Below, in pieces: positions 1-13,700 of a stretch of DNA of 64,000 nt (the stretch's first letter is position 1; each line of letters starts with the position of its first letter). Position numbers and translations under genes: made by a program. The stretch is from Monocercomonoides exilis (lineage: Eukaryota; Preaxostyla; Oxymonadida; Polymastigidae). The notes under the pieces were generated by a model. It was not told where the DNA came from and searched no databases. It was given only the letters and a program-made list of their open reading frames with translations. The stretch lies in the NCBI GenBank assembly GCA_001643675.2, contig LSRY02000004.1:1287501-1351500 (forward strand), given 5' to 3'.

Positions 1-993
1 AAAATGAAGAAAAACGAAATGCAGAATGACGACAATGAAGATGCTAATTCTGGTTCAGATTCTGAAGAAATTGAACGAGAAGCACGAAAAATTGAGGAAA
101 GAGAAGAGAAAATGGCATCTTCTGCAAATGCTTCAACATCATCATCATCATCTTCCTCATCTTCCTCTTCTTCCTCTTCTTCCTCTTCTTCCTCCTCATC
201 TCAATCCGATCCTCTTCCCCAGTCAATCTCCCGCTACTCTCCTCCTTCTCTCTCAGCACTTCGCGACTTGTCCATCTCCTTCGGCGTCGGCGGGGCGCGG
301 CTGCAGCACAGCCACTACAGGCAGTTCCACTATGTGAAGCAGACGCTAACGTTGTGGCGGGAGATTCTGACTGAGTTCTTCAAGCTGTGGTACTTTGGCG
401 AGGCAGATCTGCTGGACAGCACAAATAGATACAAGCTGGCACAGACAGGGCAGGGCATGCACAGGATGCAGGAGTGCCCGCGGCTGGGCAGAGAGATGAA
501 GAAGATCCTGAACAGAGTGAAGAAGTCACTGACAAGTGGGGAAGAGAAGGAGAAGGAGAAGGAAAAAGAGAAAGAGAAGGGAGCATCAGGTGTGGCGAGT
601 GCTGGGTGGGTTGGCTCATCTGTTATTCATCTGGGAGACACAAATGTTCCGAATGCATTCCTGTTCATCGACAAGTACACGCAGATTTCGCGTATTTTGA
701 ATCCGATCTGTCTTGTTGTGGAGAAGATAGGGACGCTCTGTGAGGAGAACAAAGGGATTGAGTTTCTTATCAAACAGGAATTTGGCAGCGTGGATGGGTG
801 TCGTATGGCGATTTTGCAGGACTTCTTCCGCTTTGGGTTCGACGGGTCAGGTTCCGACAACTTCTTTGAGGCCGGCAGCTGCATTGACGGGAGACTGACA
901 TCTGCCTGGAATTGGTGCTCGCAGCTGGAGAAGAAGCGCTTCTTCCCAGTGTTCTTGCTGTGTGGATTCACTGGGTTTGATGGGCAGTTTTGA
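1..993 (+). CDS. DUF2009 (UPF0652) family protein, 5' partial
   Basis: The frame is open from the window edge to a TGA at 991-993. An acidic stretch and a poly-Ser tract (TCA/TCT repeats, about 137-197) precede a conserved domain. From memory of the DUF2009 family, the diagnostic blocks are all present in order: GGARLQHSH, LTLWREIL, KLWYFGEADLL, TGQGMHR, WVGSSVIHLGD, NVPNAFLFIDKYTQ, FFRFGFDGSG, AGSCIDGRLTSAWNWCSQLE and a closing GFTGFDGQ. A KEKEK-rich insertion interrupts the domain near residues 180-193. Family members usually have further conserved sequence before these blocks, so the gene very likely begins upstream of the window and the ATG at position 4 is probably internal. The biochemical role of DUF2009 is not established; it is a widely conserved eukaryotic family. 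The conserved part is clearly more GC-rich than its surroundings. Confidence 0.88.
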   Translation, partial: KMKKNEMQNDDNEDANSGSDSEEIEREARKIEEREEKMASSANASTSSSSSSSSSSSSSSSSSSSSSQSDPLPQSISRYSPPSLSALRDLSISFGVGGARLQHSHYRQFHYVKQTLTLWREILTEFFKLWYFGEADLLDSTNRYKLAQTGQGMHRMQECPRLGREMKKILNRVKKSLTSGEEKEKEKEKEKEKGASGVASAGWVGSSVIHLGDTNVPNAFLFIDKYTQISRILNPICLVVEKIGTLCEENKGIEFLIKQEFGSVDGCRMAILQDFFRFGFDGSGSDNFFEAGSCIDGRLTSAWNWCSQLEKKRFFPVFLLCGFTGFDGQF

Positions 994-1712
994 TGGAAAA
1001 AAAAAAAAGAAAGAAAAGAAAAGAAAAATGACAGTTGGCTTATGAAGTGTTGAATGCATTGCAACAGTTTCATTGTTGAGAAGAAGGGTGGATATTGAAA
1101 TTCCTGTTCTGTTGCAATGCATAGCATTCTGTATTCTTTCGAATGTCAATGCTAAAGAAAATTTTAAAAGAAAATAAAGCATTTATTTTTGATTATATTT
1201 TATTTACGTAAATTGCGGTATTGTCAACATTTCAAAAAAAATGAATAAAGTTTTTTTTTGAAAAACAAACCTGGGGAACAATTCTTTCATTTATGAAAAA
1301 AACTACAATATGTTCCACACTTTTTCAACAACCTTATCATGAGAAATCTTTCATTCTCATGTCAAAAAAACATAGGAAATTTTTCAGAATTGATAAATTA
1401 ATTAAATGTGCAGAATGGAACAAAATTCATAAAGCAAAAAATATATTCCCACCTATCAAATTTATATTTTTATTTATCTCAACAATTATTAAATCATAGT
1501 TGATTATTTAATTAAAAATTTTGAATTAAAACAGAAAACTAAGAAAGTGGAATATTCAATTACGCTTGAAAAGAAAACGATAATTTAAACAAATTATTAC
1601 AATCCTGGAATATTAATTTTTCAAAAAAAAAATTTATTGATCAATAATATTATTAATGAAACATTAATTCTCAAAGTTATTAATTTGCATTTTTTCAGTT
1701 TCAAAAAGTGAA
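994..1712. other. Intergenic AT-rich region
   Basis: No credible gene. It holds AATAAA-type signals just after the DUF2009 stop (about 1170-1180 and 1243) that could serve its 3' end. The rest is AT-rich DNA containing one copy of a dispersed repeat (1273-1450) and the presumed promoter of receptor A. Confidence 0.6.
1273..1450 (+). repeat. Dispersed noncoding repeat, copy 1
   Basis: This stretch aligns by eye, in the same orientation, with 31946-32119. Shared blocks include a CATTTATGAAAAAA stretch, TGTTCCA followed by ACT and TTTC, TCTTTCATTC, and GGAACAAAATT followed by AAAGCAAAA. Both copies are interrupted by stop codons and lie between genes. Identity is imperfect, so the copies are old or the element is degenerate. 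Confidence 0.5.
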
Positions 1713-4700
1713 ATGAAAATTATAATCTTATTACTTTTATTACAATTTGAATCTACAATTACGCCAAAATCAAGTTTTTGCATGTTGACAAGCCCTGCGA
1801 CGGAATGCGCCTTTTCTCACTATTTTTGTATTGCCTTCATAAAAAAACATGAACCAAGCGAAAAATTCGAAGAAAGAGAACATCTGAAATTTTTATCAAT
1901 TCAGTCTTATTCTTCAATCAACAATCCCAACGCCCATGAGGCTTCAAGCGTTTTTTCATCATCCATCAGCACAATTAATTCTTCATTGGATGCGTCACAA
2001 ACAATTCTTCTTCAACAGGGAGATAATTCTTTATTTTCCATTGTGCAAGGATCGGAGTGCACTGTTCACAGTTGCATGTTGATTTTGTCCAATTGGAGTA
2101 CTGCACCATTTTGTTCGATATCCAGTGTGCTTGAACTGTCCAACATCTCCATCTCCAATTTTGGAAAACAAAATATCATTCGAAATAGCATTGCAGAATT
2201 GCACAATGAAAGCTCACTCTGCATGCATTCTTCTGCGTTTTCTTCTCTTGCTGTTCAAACAGCTTATCCACTTGCTGCTTCGGGAAACATTGACAATTTT
2301 TTCATGATGGAATGCACATTTCGAAACATTAGCCATCGCAGTCCCAACACCGTTAACAAACAATTTTTCCTGAAGACAAAAGAGAGTTCCGTTGTTGGGT
2401 GCGAAGTTTCAAGGGTGGAGAACCCATTCTGCTCTGTGCTCGTAATTGGCAGGCCACTATCGTCATTTGTTTGTCGCAATACATCCTTTTCTGCTTGCAC
2501 AGTTACCGAGCACAACAGACGAGTATTTGACAGCTCCGACGGAGATGTTGTGATCGAGCAGACAACATTCAATGTCGAAAGTAAACAGTCAAACGGGGGA
2601 ACAATCTATGCATCTGGAACAAAATCATTCACAATCAGAGAGTGCTTCTTTGACAGATGCAACAACACACATCCAGAAGGATATGGAAATGTTTTGCATT
2701 TAACTGATGTCGGGCCATTGTTGATTCAAAGGTGTTCTGTTGAAAAATGTGTTGCAGTGGGTCGAGAAGGATTTATGAGAACAGTCAATAACATGTATTC
2801 TGTGAGTGTTACTGATCTTAATGCATCTCAATGCGAAGCTGGTCTCCGAGGTGTTGGAATTATTTATGGATCAACATCTCCAATTGTATGTTCGAGTTTT
2901 AAAATGATTCAAAGCGAAAGCAGGGGAGGTGAAGCGGGTGCATTGATGCTCTGCGGTTCTTTTTCTTCGCTTATTGTAACTGATTTGCTGTGTGATTCAA
3001 ACTATGCTGCTTCCTTTGGAGGAGGTATTGAATTTATGAGGGATGATAACATCGCAGTTAATGCTCCCAAATTTTCTTGCTGTATCTTCATTAATAACTC
3101 AGCGAGGTTTGGAAACGATATTGCATTCACAGAAAAATACTTTGATCTTATCAACTCATCTTGCTTTTTGTGTTGCTTTTCGTTGAGCGAACAGAACAGA
3201 GTTTGGATGTGCACACAAGGGTTTCGTGCATGCACAAGCGGAGAAGAACGAAATTCTCTCCTTCCCAATCCATCTGGAACTGTTATTCATGTGGATCCAA
3301 TGCGAGAGTCTGGAGATGTGGCGGGATGTGGTGATATTTTGAATGAATGCAGCACACTGAGCTTTTCATGCAAGCAGTGGATAAACTCATATCATCTTTC
3401 AGTCAAACTCTATTCTGGAAAATATGCAGAGGACTCAATTTCACTTGCTTTTCAGAACATAGTCATTGAAAAGAACACTTCTTCATCGAGCATAACAATC
3501 CACACAATACCATCAAGCAGCGCATTTTGCACTCTTCTTGGTGGATCGTTGGACATGCGCGGAATGCAGATTGTTCACAGCTCGACATCTTCCTCAGATA
3601 AATGCCTATTTGCTGAGAACAGCGAGGATTCTGTGCTTGCACTGCATGAATGCTCATTGAAGGCTGACTCAACTTCAGCTGCATTCAACAAACCGTTTTT
3701 TATGCTGACAAAGGGTGAAGCTTCTCTCGAAAGTTGTGAGATATCTTCTGTGCTTTTTGAGAGCACATCGTTGTTTGCAACAGAGCAGCAGGCGCATCTT
3801 GTGCTGAGCAATGTGAAGATATCGATGGTCAGCCGCAGGACAGGCGATGGCTCAGTATTCAGCAAGGCTGTCCAGGCAGAAGAGAACTTTGTGCTTTCGA
3901 ATGTTTCTTTGGAGAACTGCAAGTGCTTCGACGGAAATGGAGGAGCGCTGTATCTGGAGCTGAACGCACACAGCACAGCACAGGTTGGGGTGGATTCTGG
4001 CTGCCTGTTCGACACATGCACTGTTCCTGCAGACAGCCAGAAGAAGAGGAAAGGCGGGGCAATCTATCTTTGCCTTAGGGAAGGAGCTGGAGACTTCCAG
4101 CTCAAATCAGTTCAGTTTTCTGGGTGCAACGGCTGGAAAGGGAAGAATGTTTTTATTGAAAGTGCAGAACTGCTCAGAACAGCAAACACAAACACAATTG
4201 GCTTTCATCCAGTGATTGGGATTGGCATCACAGATTTTGATGAGCTGAGCGGGATGGAAAATGGGGATGAGTCAGTTATTTTCCCGCTTGCTCTGTTTCT
4301 GAGAAACTTCACTTCTCCTGCTTATGTGTCTGGACAGATCACTGATAACAACTATCGCCTCTGCGGATACAGCGACTATCCATGCCAGAGCGTGGAAGGC
4401 GCTTCAGCTGCGCGATTTGCAAACACAAAGAGAAATATTCGCCTTCTGCCTTCCTTCTCCTTCCGAACAGAAACACTCCTCGACAGTCAATCGTATGCGT
4501 TTGATGCTGAAGAAGACAGCATGCCCATCAATGTTGGCTCCTCGCAAGCGAAAGTGAGTGAGGGGCTTCTGATCAATTCTGTGGAAACAAGTTTCAGCAG
4601 AATCAAGTTTGTGCTCGAGGCATCTTTGAATGGGAGGAACGCCTTTATCCTCTCGAATGCCAATGTGCTGTCGATGACTGACTGCGCGGCTGTGCCAGCT

Positions 4701-7700
4701 GCTTCGGGTGCTTCTGTTTCGTATTGCCTTGTGAAGATCACAAGTGGAAAACTGTTAATAACCCGCTTTGCTGCTCCTCTTGCACAGAAGCTGAGTTTTG
4801 GCAATGCGCCGTTTGTTGCCATCAGCGGAAGCGCCTCTGCAGATTTCGACGCTTTGGATGCAAATGGAATGACGACCACTGGCAGCGATGGGCTGATATC
4901 TGTTGACTCGACAGGCACAACAACCATCAATAACAGCACATTCCACAGCTCAAATCTCACCAGCTCTGCATTTGTTGCCAGCTCCTCAGGAACATATTCG
5001 CTGACGGCAAAGAACACCACTTTTGAAGAGATCAAAAGAACAGCAGGAGACGGTTCGTGTGTGTTTCTGAACACCAGAAGCGGCTTTGCGAGCTCGTTCA
5101 CAGCAAGCAACTGCACATTCACAAAATGCACAGTGACTGAAAATGGCAAAGGAGGTGGAGCCATTGGGCTTCACATCAGCAGCCAATCAGCACTCACACT
5201 CGAGTCATCTGCATTCACATCGTGCCAGGCTCCAAAGCCAAGTGCAGGCTCAAAAGGGAAGGGAGGCGCCGTTCTCATTGATTTCTCTGAAGTCAACACC
5301 AGATATCTTCTCGCAAATACCCTGATCTTTGCATCAAACACAGCTGAGCATGGCAATGATTTGTTTGTGTCCTCTGTCGATCTGGCATCCAGCATCACCA
5401 CAGCTGCCTTCCAGTTCTTCCTTCAAGATACGCCATTTGCTGCTGAAAGCTGTGCTGGAACCGATTCCAAATGGCCGAGTGTTGCTATCCCTCTTGTGTT
5501 TTATCTGCTGCCTCGTGAGTCAGATGTGCATGTGCTTTCAGAAGGAAACGATGTGTCTGCATGCGGATTCGCAGATTATGGGTGCCAGACGATTGCCTTT
5601 GCACTGACGCAGCGAACAGACGAGTCAGGAGAACTGATTGTGCATCCAGTCTATGCACTCAGCGAGACAATCACCCTCTCAGGTGCCAACGAGATCACCT
5701 TTGAAGGCACAGTGGCAGAAACAAGGATGAGGATGATTGGCACCCAGACAGGAGCAGCAGAGGCGATGATAAGAATGGAGCAAGCATCAACATGGAAACA
5801 TCTCGCGTTTTGCCTGCAGCCAACCATCCCCAGCCCTCAATCATCGGTGTTTCTTGTGTGCAGTGCAAATGCGATGCTCAATCTGGAGGAATGCTCGGCA
5901 TTGGCTGAACAAAGCGAAGAAAAATGCGCTTTTGGGTTTTTGACTGTTGCTGAAGGCTCGTTTGCGATGACCCGATTCACAGTGAACTCAATCGGGTTTC
6001 AGTCAGCCGAGATGGTGAAAGTGTGCAGCAAAGGGAGTGGAGCAATTGAGTCATGCACATGGACAAATGTCACATCTGCTGTTGAGACAGGAATCATCGC
6101 ATACTCCTCAGCTGGCACATTGAGCATGCACAACACAACAATCAGCCAGTCTGCCTCTTCATGCTGCTCATTTGTGGAAGACAAGCATGGCAAAAGTCTG
6201 GTTGCTGAAAACAACACTTTTTCAGGGATCACCAAAAACGAAGGGAACGGAAGCGTGATCAAGGCAGACATTGGTGAAAACGAGTCACTGGAATTGAACG
6301 ATGTCTCAGTTGACAGCTGTTCTTCGGTGAGGGGATGTGGTGGAGGGGTGTATATCAGCACAAGCTCCACTGCCAAAGTTCGGATTGGCAAAGAAGGCAC
6401 AGCCACAAGATTTGCCAGGTGCAGTGCAAAAGGCACCTTGCCAAAATGTGGATTTGGGGGAGGAGTATTTCTGAAGTGTGCAGACTGGCTGGCTGATCTT
6501 GTCCTCACAGCTGTATCCTTTGGAACAGATGGAGACAGCGCAAGCAATGAAGCAGAGGGAGGAGGAAGCAATGTGTTTGTTGAAGGACACAGCCTGGACA
6601 AAATCATCACCAATCAGTCATTCAAGTTCAATATCGACAAAGAGTCAACAGCTGAGTTTGGGAAGCTGTGTGGGTTTGAAGATGGGAATGTTTCGTATGC
6701 AATTCCTTTGGTTGTGTTTCTGTTGACGTTTGAGCCACCTGCAATCGCGGGAGGAAACACTGGATTTGACTATCGCATGTGCGGTGTTTCGATATACCCC
6801 TGTGCAACAATCCCCTTTGCGATCTCCAAGCGCTTTCCAGCATCCAATTCATCTGGCGCATCCATCAGGCTGACAGCAGACTTTTCCTTCAGAGATGCCA
6901 TATCTTTTGACACACAGCCAACAGAAGTGAGTGCTGAGCAGATTGGAGGCATAATTGATGTGAGGAGTGATGGAATGGGAGAAGGTGCTGGATTGTTGTG
7001 CTCCTCAGTGAATGTGAAGTTCAGCGAAATTGTGTTTGGGTTACCAGGCTTATTCGACGAGCCCTCACGCACTTCTCTGTTTCTGTGCTTGTCAGCCACG
7101 CTCACCATTCACAGATGCGAGTTCCAGAACAGCAGCAGCTCGGCTGTTGAGTACAGGATCATCTTTGTGACAAATGGGAAAGTGGAATTGAATGGATGCA
7201 AAATGAAGGACTTTGCAATGGGAAATGCTGGGATTATTGCACTTGATGGAAGTGATGCTGAGTGTGCGATTGAGGGAATGGAAGCATCCAAGCTGAGCAG
7301 AGAAGGAGAAGGAGCGCTGCTTTTGGCTGTGAGAGGGAAAAAATTTGGGATTGAGAACAGCAGCATCGAGAATACAACGATGGCTAACAGCAGCCACATT
7401 GCAATTTATTCACTGGCAAATGGTCTTCTGAAGAATGTGACATTTTCGAATCTGAGCAGAATAAATGGGGATGGAGGAGTGATTGTGGGTGAATTGGGTG
7501 CTGGCGAGGTGTTGGGCGTGGAGAACTGCTCATTCAAGCTGTGTGGATGCTATTCGGCAAGAACGATTGGAGGGTGTGTGCTGATGGATGTGGAAGAAGG
7601 TGGCACATTCCGTTTCGAGAGAAACAAAGTGGAGTTCTGCATTGTGTCCAGCGGAGATGGGTATGGAGGAGGGCTGTTCCTCACGTTTGCCTCTTCCCAT

Positions 7701-10700
7701 CTCGATTACTCGATGAGGAACAACACGTTCGAGAACAACGGAGCATTGCGCGGGAAGGATGCGTATGTTGTCTGCGAAGAGCCAGGGGCAGCAATCCTTC
7801 TGATGTATTGGAATGGGTCAGCTTCTGAAGACAATGCCCCTGACCGCCTGTGGGTGCGCCGTCTGTCTGAGCCAGCAGACGGAGGTGCCACAATGATCGA
7901 CTATCTGTTCCCTCCACCGACTTCGTTTGTGTTTGTGGATGGCTGTGCCTCGGCTGTTGAGAACTGCGGATCGAAGCGGAACCCATGCACCTCAGTGGAA
8001 CTGGGCTTTCAGAAAATGGACTCCACCCACTCGATCATCCAGCTCGAAGGAAACACTCCCGTCGATGCTGTTGTGAACAGGCACGGAGTCTCACTCACCA
8101 TCCAAAGCAATGCCACAACAAAAGCAATGATATTTGGAACCAGCGGAAAGTTCGAGCTGGTTGAAGGAAGTCGCTCAACCACTCTCACATTTTCCAGACT
8201 GGGATTTGTGCTTCCATCGTCTCCCAATCCTTCACCAGAAATGAGTTCGCTTGTGGAAGTCAGCATTGGTCAATGCTCATTCTTAGATTGCACATTTGAA
8301 CAAGGAAGCAGCAGCAATTCCAACCCTTCGAAATGGATTGTTTCAGGAGTGGGCGGAGTTGTGCACTTTGACTCCTGCACTTTCAGCAATATTCCATTTC
8401 AGGCAGCTGGGGTTGTTTTGATTGATGGAGCATTGCTTCTGTTGGAGGCATGCAGCTTTTCTTCAATCTCTTCTGATGCACGAAAGGGTTTGATAACTGG
8501 AAGCGGGAATTGCGATATAACGCTGAAGGATACAGGATTTGAGAATTGCGAGACGACAAATGGACACATGTTGGAGATGACTCGACCGAAGTCTGTTGAA
8601 ATCTCAGGGGCATGCACATTCGAAGGATGCACTTCGACAGAAGGGGATGGAGAGGCTCTTTGTTGTGTTCTGGAGGGAGAAGGATCTTTGGTGATGAACA
8701 AAACATCAATTGTGTCTTGTGGAGTGAATGCGGTTAATGGGAGAGGAGGCGGAATCTATCTCGATTTGAAGGAGAATGTCAATGTCTTTTTGTTTTCTGA
8801 TTTAACATTCAGCAGAAATGAGGCATTTGAAGGGAAAGACATGTTTGTGAGAAGCGCTGATTTGAACGCGTCAATCATTCCATCTCTGTTTGATTTCGAG
8901 TATTTTGGAGCAGACGGAGAGACAAAAGTCGATCTGAAAGGAAGAGACGAAACACATTTTGTGAGCGTTTCAGCAGATCTGCTGTATTTTTTGGTGAAAT
9001 ATTCTTCATCGACAATAAGCGTTGGATCGGCTGGAATCGACTTTATTGGGTGTGGAAAGGCAGAAACACCTTGCCACTCGTTGTGGCGGGGCATCAACAA
9101 CTTGCAAGCATCTGAAGTTTCTCAATCATGCTTTGTTGAAATTCTGGATGAAGTGACAATTGATGAGTGCTTTGAGATTGGCCTTTCTCAGCTCAGCATT
9201 GGATTGCCTGCAGCAGCTGCTTCACCTGCATTTGCCAAACTGTCGATTTCTCAAACAGCAGGCGGATCGAGCCAGTCGATTTTCAGCTCGAACAATTCGC
9301 TTTCGTTTTGTTCTGTGCAGTTCCATCTGCCTGCGTTCTTCTCAAATGGACAGTCTTCTGTTGTTTCGTCGTCTGACGGATATCTCACCTTCAACTCAAC
9401 CTCGTTCCATTCGGATGCCACTTCTGTGCTGGAATATGTTCTGCTGTCGAATAAAGGAGGAACAGCTGAGCTGCTGAATGTGTCTGTTTCTTCGTTGGTG
9501 TTTGTGAACTGCCCCTTCGCACTTTCGTCTTATGCCACGCTCGAGGAGTGCTGCTTCCACAACATTTGCTCTCCCACAGGCACAGAAGGCGGTGCAATGT
9601 CTGTCTGTCTGGAGCGATCAGACCTGCTGCGCGTGAAGAGCTGCCGAGCTGAGCTGTGCAAATGCTCCACAGGAAGAGGCAGAGGAGGGTTTTTGCATAT
9701 CGACTGCTCGAAGTCTGCAGCAGCAAAACCCTTCCGATTCGAAGGCAACATGGCGTTCGAAGCAAACGATGCTCAGCAAGGCAGAAACATGTTTATTGTT
9801 TCTGAGAACTTGAACTCGTCAGTCTCTTTGGCAACATTTGCCTTCTCATTCGAGGCGATGAAGAGCGACAGCAACGCATTTGTGGGGAAAGAGGGAGAAG
9901 ATGAATTGTGGGATTTGTTCCGATATTTGGTTCCGTATTCCGCTTCCACAATCCATCTATCAGACGCTGGGACAGATGTGATGAGATGCGGAAGCGCAGA
10001 TGATCCATGCTGCTCGTTCTGGAAAGGGATGCAGCAGATCAGCAGCGAGGCCTCGCCAAAGCTCATCTCCATCGCCAAATCCACTGAAGTTGCCAACACC
10101 TTCACTCTCTCCAACTTCACCATCCAATCCAGCTTGTTGGCGGAAGATGAGATGGCCACCTCCAAACTTTCTTTTGGAGAAAAGGCGGGAGATTCCATGG
10201 ATCCATTCTTCCGATGTGCCGATGAGCTGATGCTGAAATGTGTCTCCCTGATCATCTCGTCTTCATTCAACAACTCGGCAGCAGCTTTGGTTCAGTGCGA
10301 GGGTGGGGTGCTGAGTTTGGCGCAGTGTGTGTTTGGAACAGAAGCAGGGCTGGGTGGAATGCGGCAGAGCAGGTGCAGTTTTGTTGCTTGCCTGAAAGGG
10401 AAACTTTCGCTTGTGGACGTGTCAGTGGAGTCGGCTAGCATCTCGAAAAGCGCAATAGTTGTGGGCTCGGCTGTTTGCGAGATCATCAACTTCACATGCT
10501 CGTTTGTGAATATTTCAGATGGAGGTGTTCTGGAAGTTGTGGAAGTGATTGAATTAGTAAAGGGAGTGAATGCATATGAGAAGAGCAGAATAACAGTGGC
10601 TTCGTCAGCAATAGCATCTGTGACAAGAACAGACAACGGAGCAGCTGTGATTGACAGCAACACAGAAAGCGGTGTGGTTGTGGTTGATGTGAACAGCTCA

Positions 10701-13700
10701 ACAATCAGCGACTGCAAGGCAGGGCAAAGCCAAAAAGGAGGCGCAGTGTTTGTCAAGCTGACTGCAGATGGCTCTTTTTCTGTTGTGAAGTCGGCAATGC
10801 TGCGCTGCTGCTGCTCGGATGAAGGGAAGGGCGGGGCGTTTTATGTTGATTCCATGGGGAATGGTGCACTTCATCTCCTGTTCCAGGGCGTGTCGTTCAC
10901 AGGAAACACAGCAAAGGTGGGGAACGACATCTTCGTCTCGTGCCACAGCATCTCGGCACAGATCAACGAAACACAGTTCAGGTTCGATCTGCGGGAAGGG
11001 GTGTATGTGAGGCAGAATGCGATTTATGGGATCGACACAACAGATCACACCACCGACACCAATCTGATGGACTTCATCACAATCTACCAGGCTGACACCG
11101 TTGTTGCCTGCTCGCTCCCCGAGAGCAGAGGAAGGAACGAGCGGCAGTGCGGCACACATCTCCTGCCCTGCCTCTCGCTCGATTATGCCATTGCTCATGT
11201 CACTGCCGATTTCGAATCTCGCCTCGTGGTTGAAGGTGCCTCGGTCATCGAAGACGAGCTGACCCTGGACAGCCTTCTGCTTGCCTCGCGATCCAAGTCC
11301 TCGGGAACCATCTCAATCTCTTCGCTTGCAACACAAGCAAGCGAGGCTGTGATCACCACACTCAACACAGTTGTCATCACCAATCTATGCTTTGTGTTTG
11401 GACAACAGTTTTCGTCTTCCCACTCCTCCTTCATCTCTCCAGGCTCGGGTGTTGCCGAGCTGACAAACTGCTCCTTTTCGTCTGATTCAGCTCTTCCGCT
11501 GTTTCCGCTTCTGTGTTTCAGCAAAGGGGATGGCGTGCTGAATGGCTGCCTGTTCTCCTCCCTCTCCCTCAAATCTTCAGTAGTGATTGCATCCTCATCG
11601 TGTTCGGTTGCCATCACCTCCACCAGATTCACCTCCATATCCTCAGCAGGCAGTGTGATATCCTGCGAGAACAGCAGAGATGCAGCCATTTCACACACCA
11701 CATTCACAAACAACACCCTTTCTTCATCTTCTACAAGTTCCTCGACAACTCTATCCGCAGCCTCTGTTGGTCGTCTAACCCTTGCAAACTGTTCGATGAG
11801 CGGATGGCCTTCCATGCTCAAAAGAGGGATTCTTGCCAAACTGTCACTGTGCAACAATGTGATGTTTGATCAGTGCTATTTTGAAGCGATCGTGGAAGAT
11901 AAAATAAGCAGCAGAAGGAATTTCTCTCCACAAGAGCTGTGCAGATGGAATGGATCTCTTGTGGAGATTGCGAGCAGCACAGCAGCGATGAAAGACACCT
12001 CCTTTGCCAACTCGCCTGAGGGAGGCCTGTCTGTGTGTGGAGGGAGCACAACCATCGAGAAAGGAGAGTTTGCCAACAATAATCCATCAATCGAAGGATA
12101 CCCATCAGCAAGAAGAAACATTGTGTGTGGAGATGCAGGATCGCTGGATGTGATGAGTTTGAAAGGCGGAGATGGGGTGCTGCCCAACACCTCGATGTGG
12201 ATCCTGAATGAAGGGTGCACTGTGGGAGGGATGGCTGAAGAAAGAGAATCTGTTTTCTTTATTCCGCGACTGGATGGTGTGGAGGCTGAAGACGATGGAG
12301 GCGAGACAACATTGAAGTTCCATGGATCGCTTCTCTTGCCGTGCAACCTGTGGTTCCAGATGGCAACCACCGTTGGGTCAGCCTCGTCGATGGCAGCTCA
12401 CCAGTTCGAGGCAGACGGATTTGCAGGTGAGGGCGAGGCTGTGGGAGTGCTGCCATCAGGCGCCATCCGCTCGGCTCCAGAAGAGGCAGAAGTGTCTGTG
12501 TGCATTCTGTTTGGAAGAATAGACTCTCCTTCATCAACCGAATCGTTTGTTCTGAAGAACAGAAGCGAATCTGAAATAAAAGGAGATGGAAGAATTGTTG
12601 AGGGAGGAAAAGAAGGGAAATCATCCTCTTCAACAGTTATTATAATTGTTTTGGTCGTGATTTTGTTGATTGTTCTTATTGCATCCATTCTTGTAACAAT
12701 ACGATGGAGAAAACAAAAAAGAAGGACAGAAGAGCTGGAGGTGATTGTGGAAGACACAGTGAAGAAGGATCCAAAAGCATTTGAGATGGTGACGATGGAG
12801 ATGTCGCCAGAGGAGCAGTGGAGAAGGGCCGAGAGGGAAGCAGAGAAGAAGAACGAAGAGAGGATAAAGAAGAGGGTGTACGAGAAAAGCTTGAGACACT
12901 CCGAGTCATCCGAGCATCTTCTATCTGAGAGTGTGTCAACTGAATATATTTTGGGGAGAGACTCAGACAAGATTCCTGAATGGATGCTGGAGAAGGTTGA
13001 CGAAAAAGAAGATGATGCTTCAAGGAAGCGAACACCATCACCATCCATCTCATCCACTTCAACCACTTCAACGACTGATTCAGATTCCACATTTGTTCGA
13101 TCGGAGAGTCTGTGCCCAACAACCTCATCCATGTCGAATCTGGTAGATGCAATGGCCTGCTCATCCCCTCACGAGAAGCTGATTGTAGACTTGAGAGATT
13201 CATTGTTCATGCTGTTACATGGAAGGAATGAGAAAAAAGAGATGGCAATTGGCACCTTTCAGGAGAGAGAATATACAGCTGTCCAAATCCTGTTCTGGGT
13301 GGCCAATCTTGCGCTCCACTCCTTTGATGAAATGGACAATCCACTCTCTTCTCTTGCCAATCTGAGTCCTCACATTGTATTGTTCTCCGAGCACATGGTC
13401 ATTTGCATTGCGATGCACTCCGACTTCTCTTCTGATGATTCGGACTCATCATCCATCTCTTCATCGACTGTTGTGACATCTGCAAGTGATGATGATGATG
13501 AAAGTGACTCTCTGCCCTCATCAGCCTTTGAGAATGAAGATAGTTTCAAAAAAGAGTGCCTGAGGTGGAAGGCACCCGAGCTGCTGATGAACAAGAAGAT
13601 GGGGGCAACAAAGGAATCTGTTGCCTTTTCAATTGGGATGATGCTGTGGGAGTGCTTGACGCTGAAGATCCCGTTTGGGGAGTATGAGGCCGAGGTGGCT

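Noticed and set aside
4487-5164. Long open frame on the minus strand opposite receptor A (also 12398-13132, 11195-11857 and their mirrors)
   Set aside because: It is a shadow of the real coding strand: its translation is Ser/Pro/Phe-rich without family features, and the same shadow appears opposite B and C.
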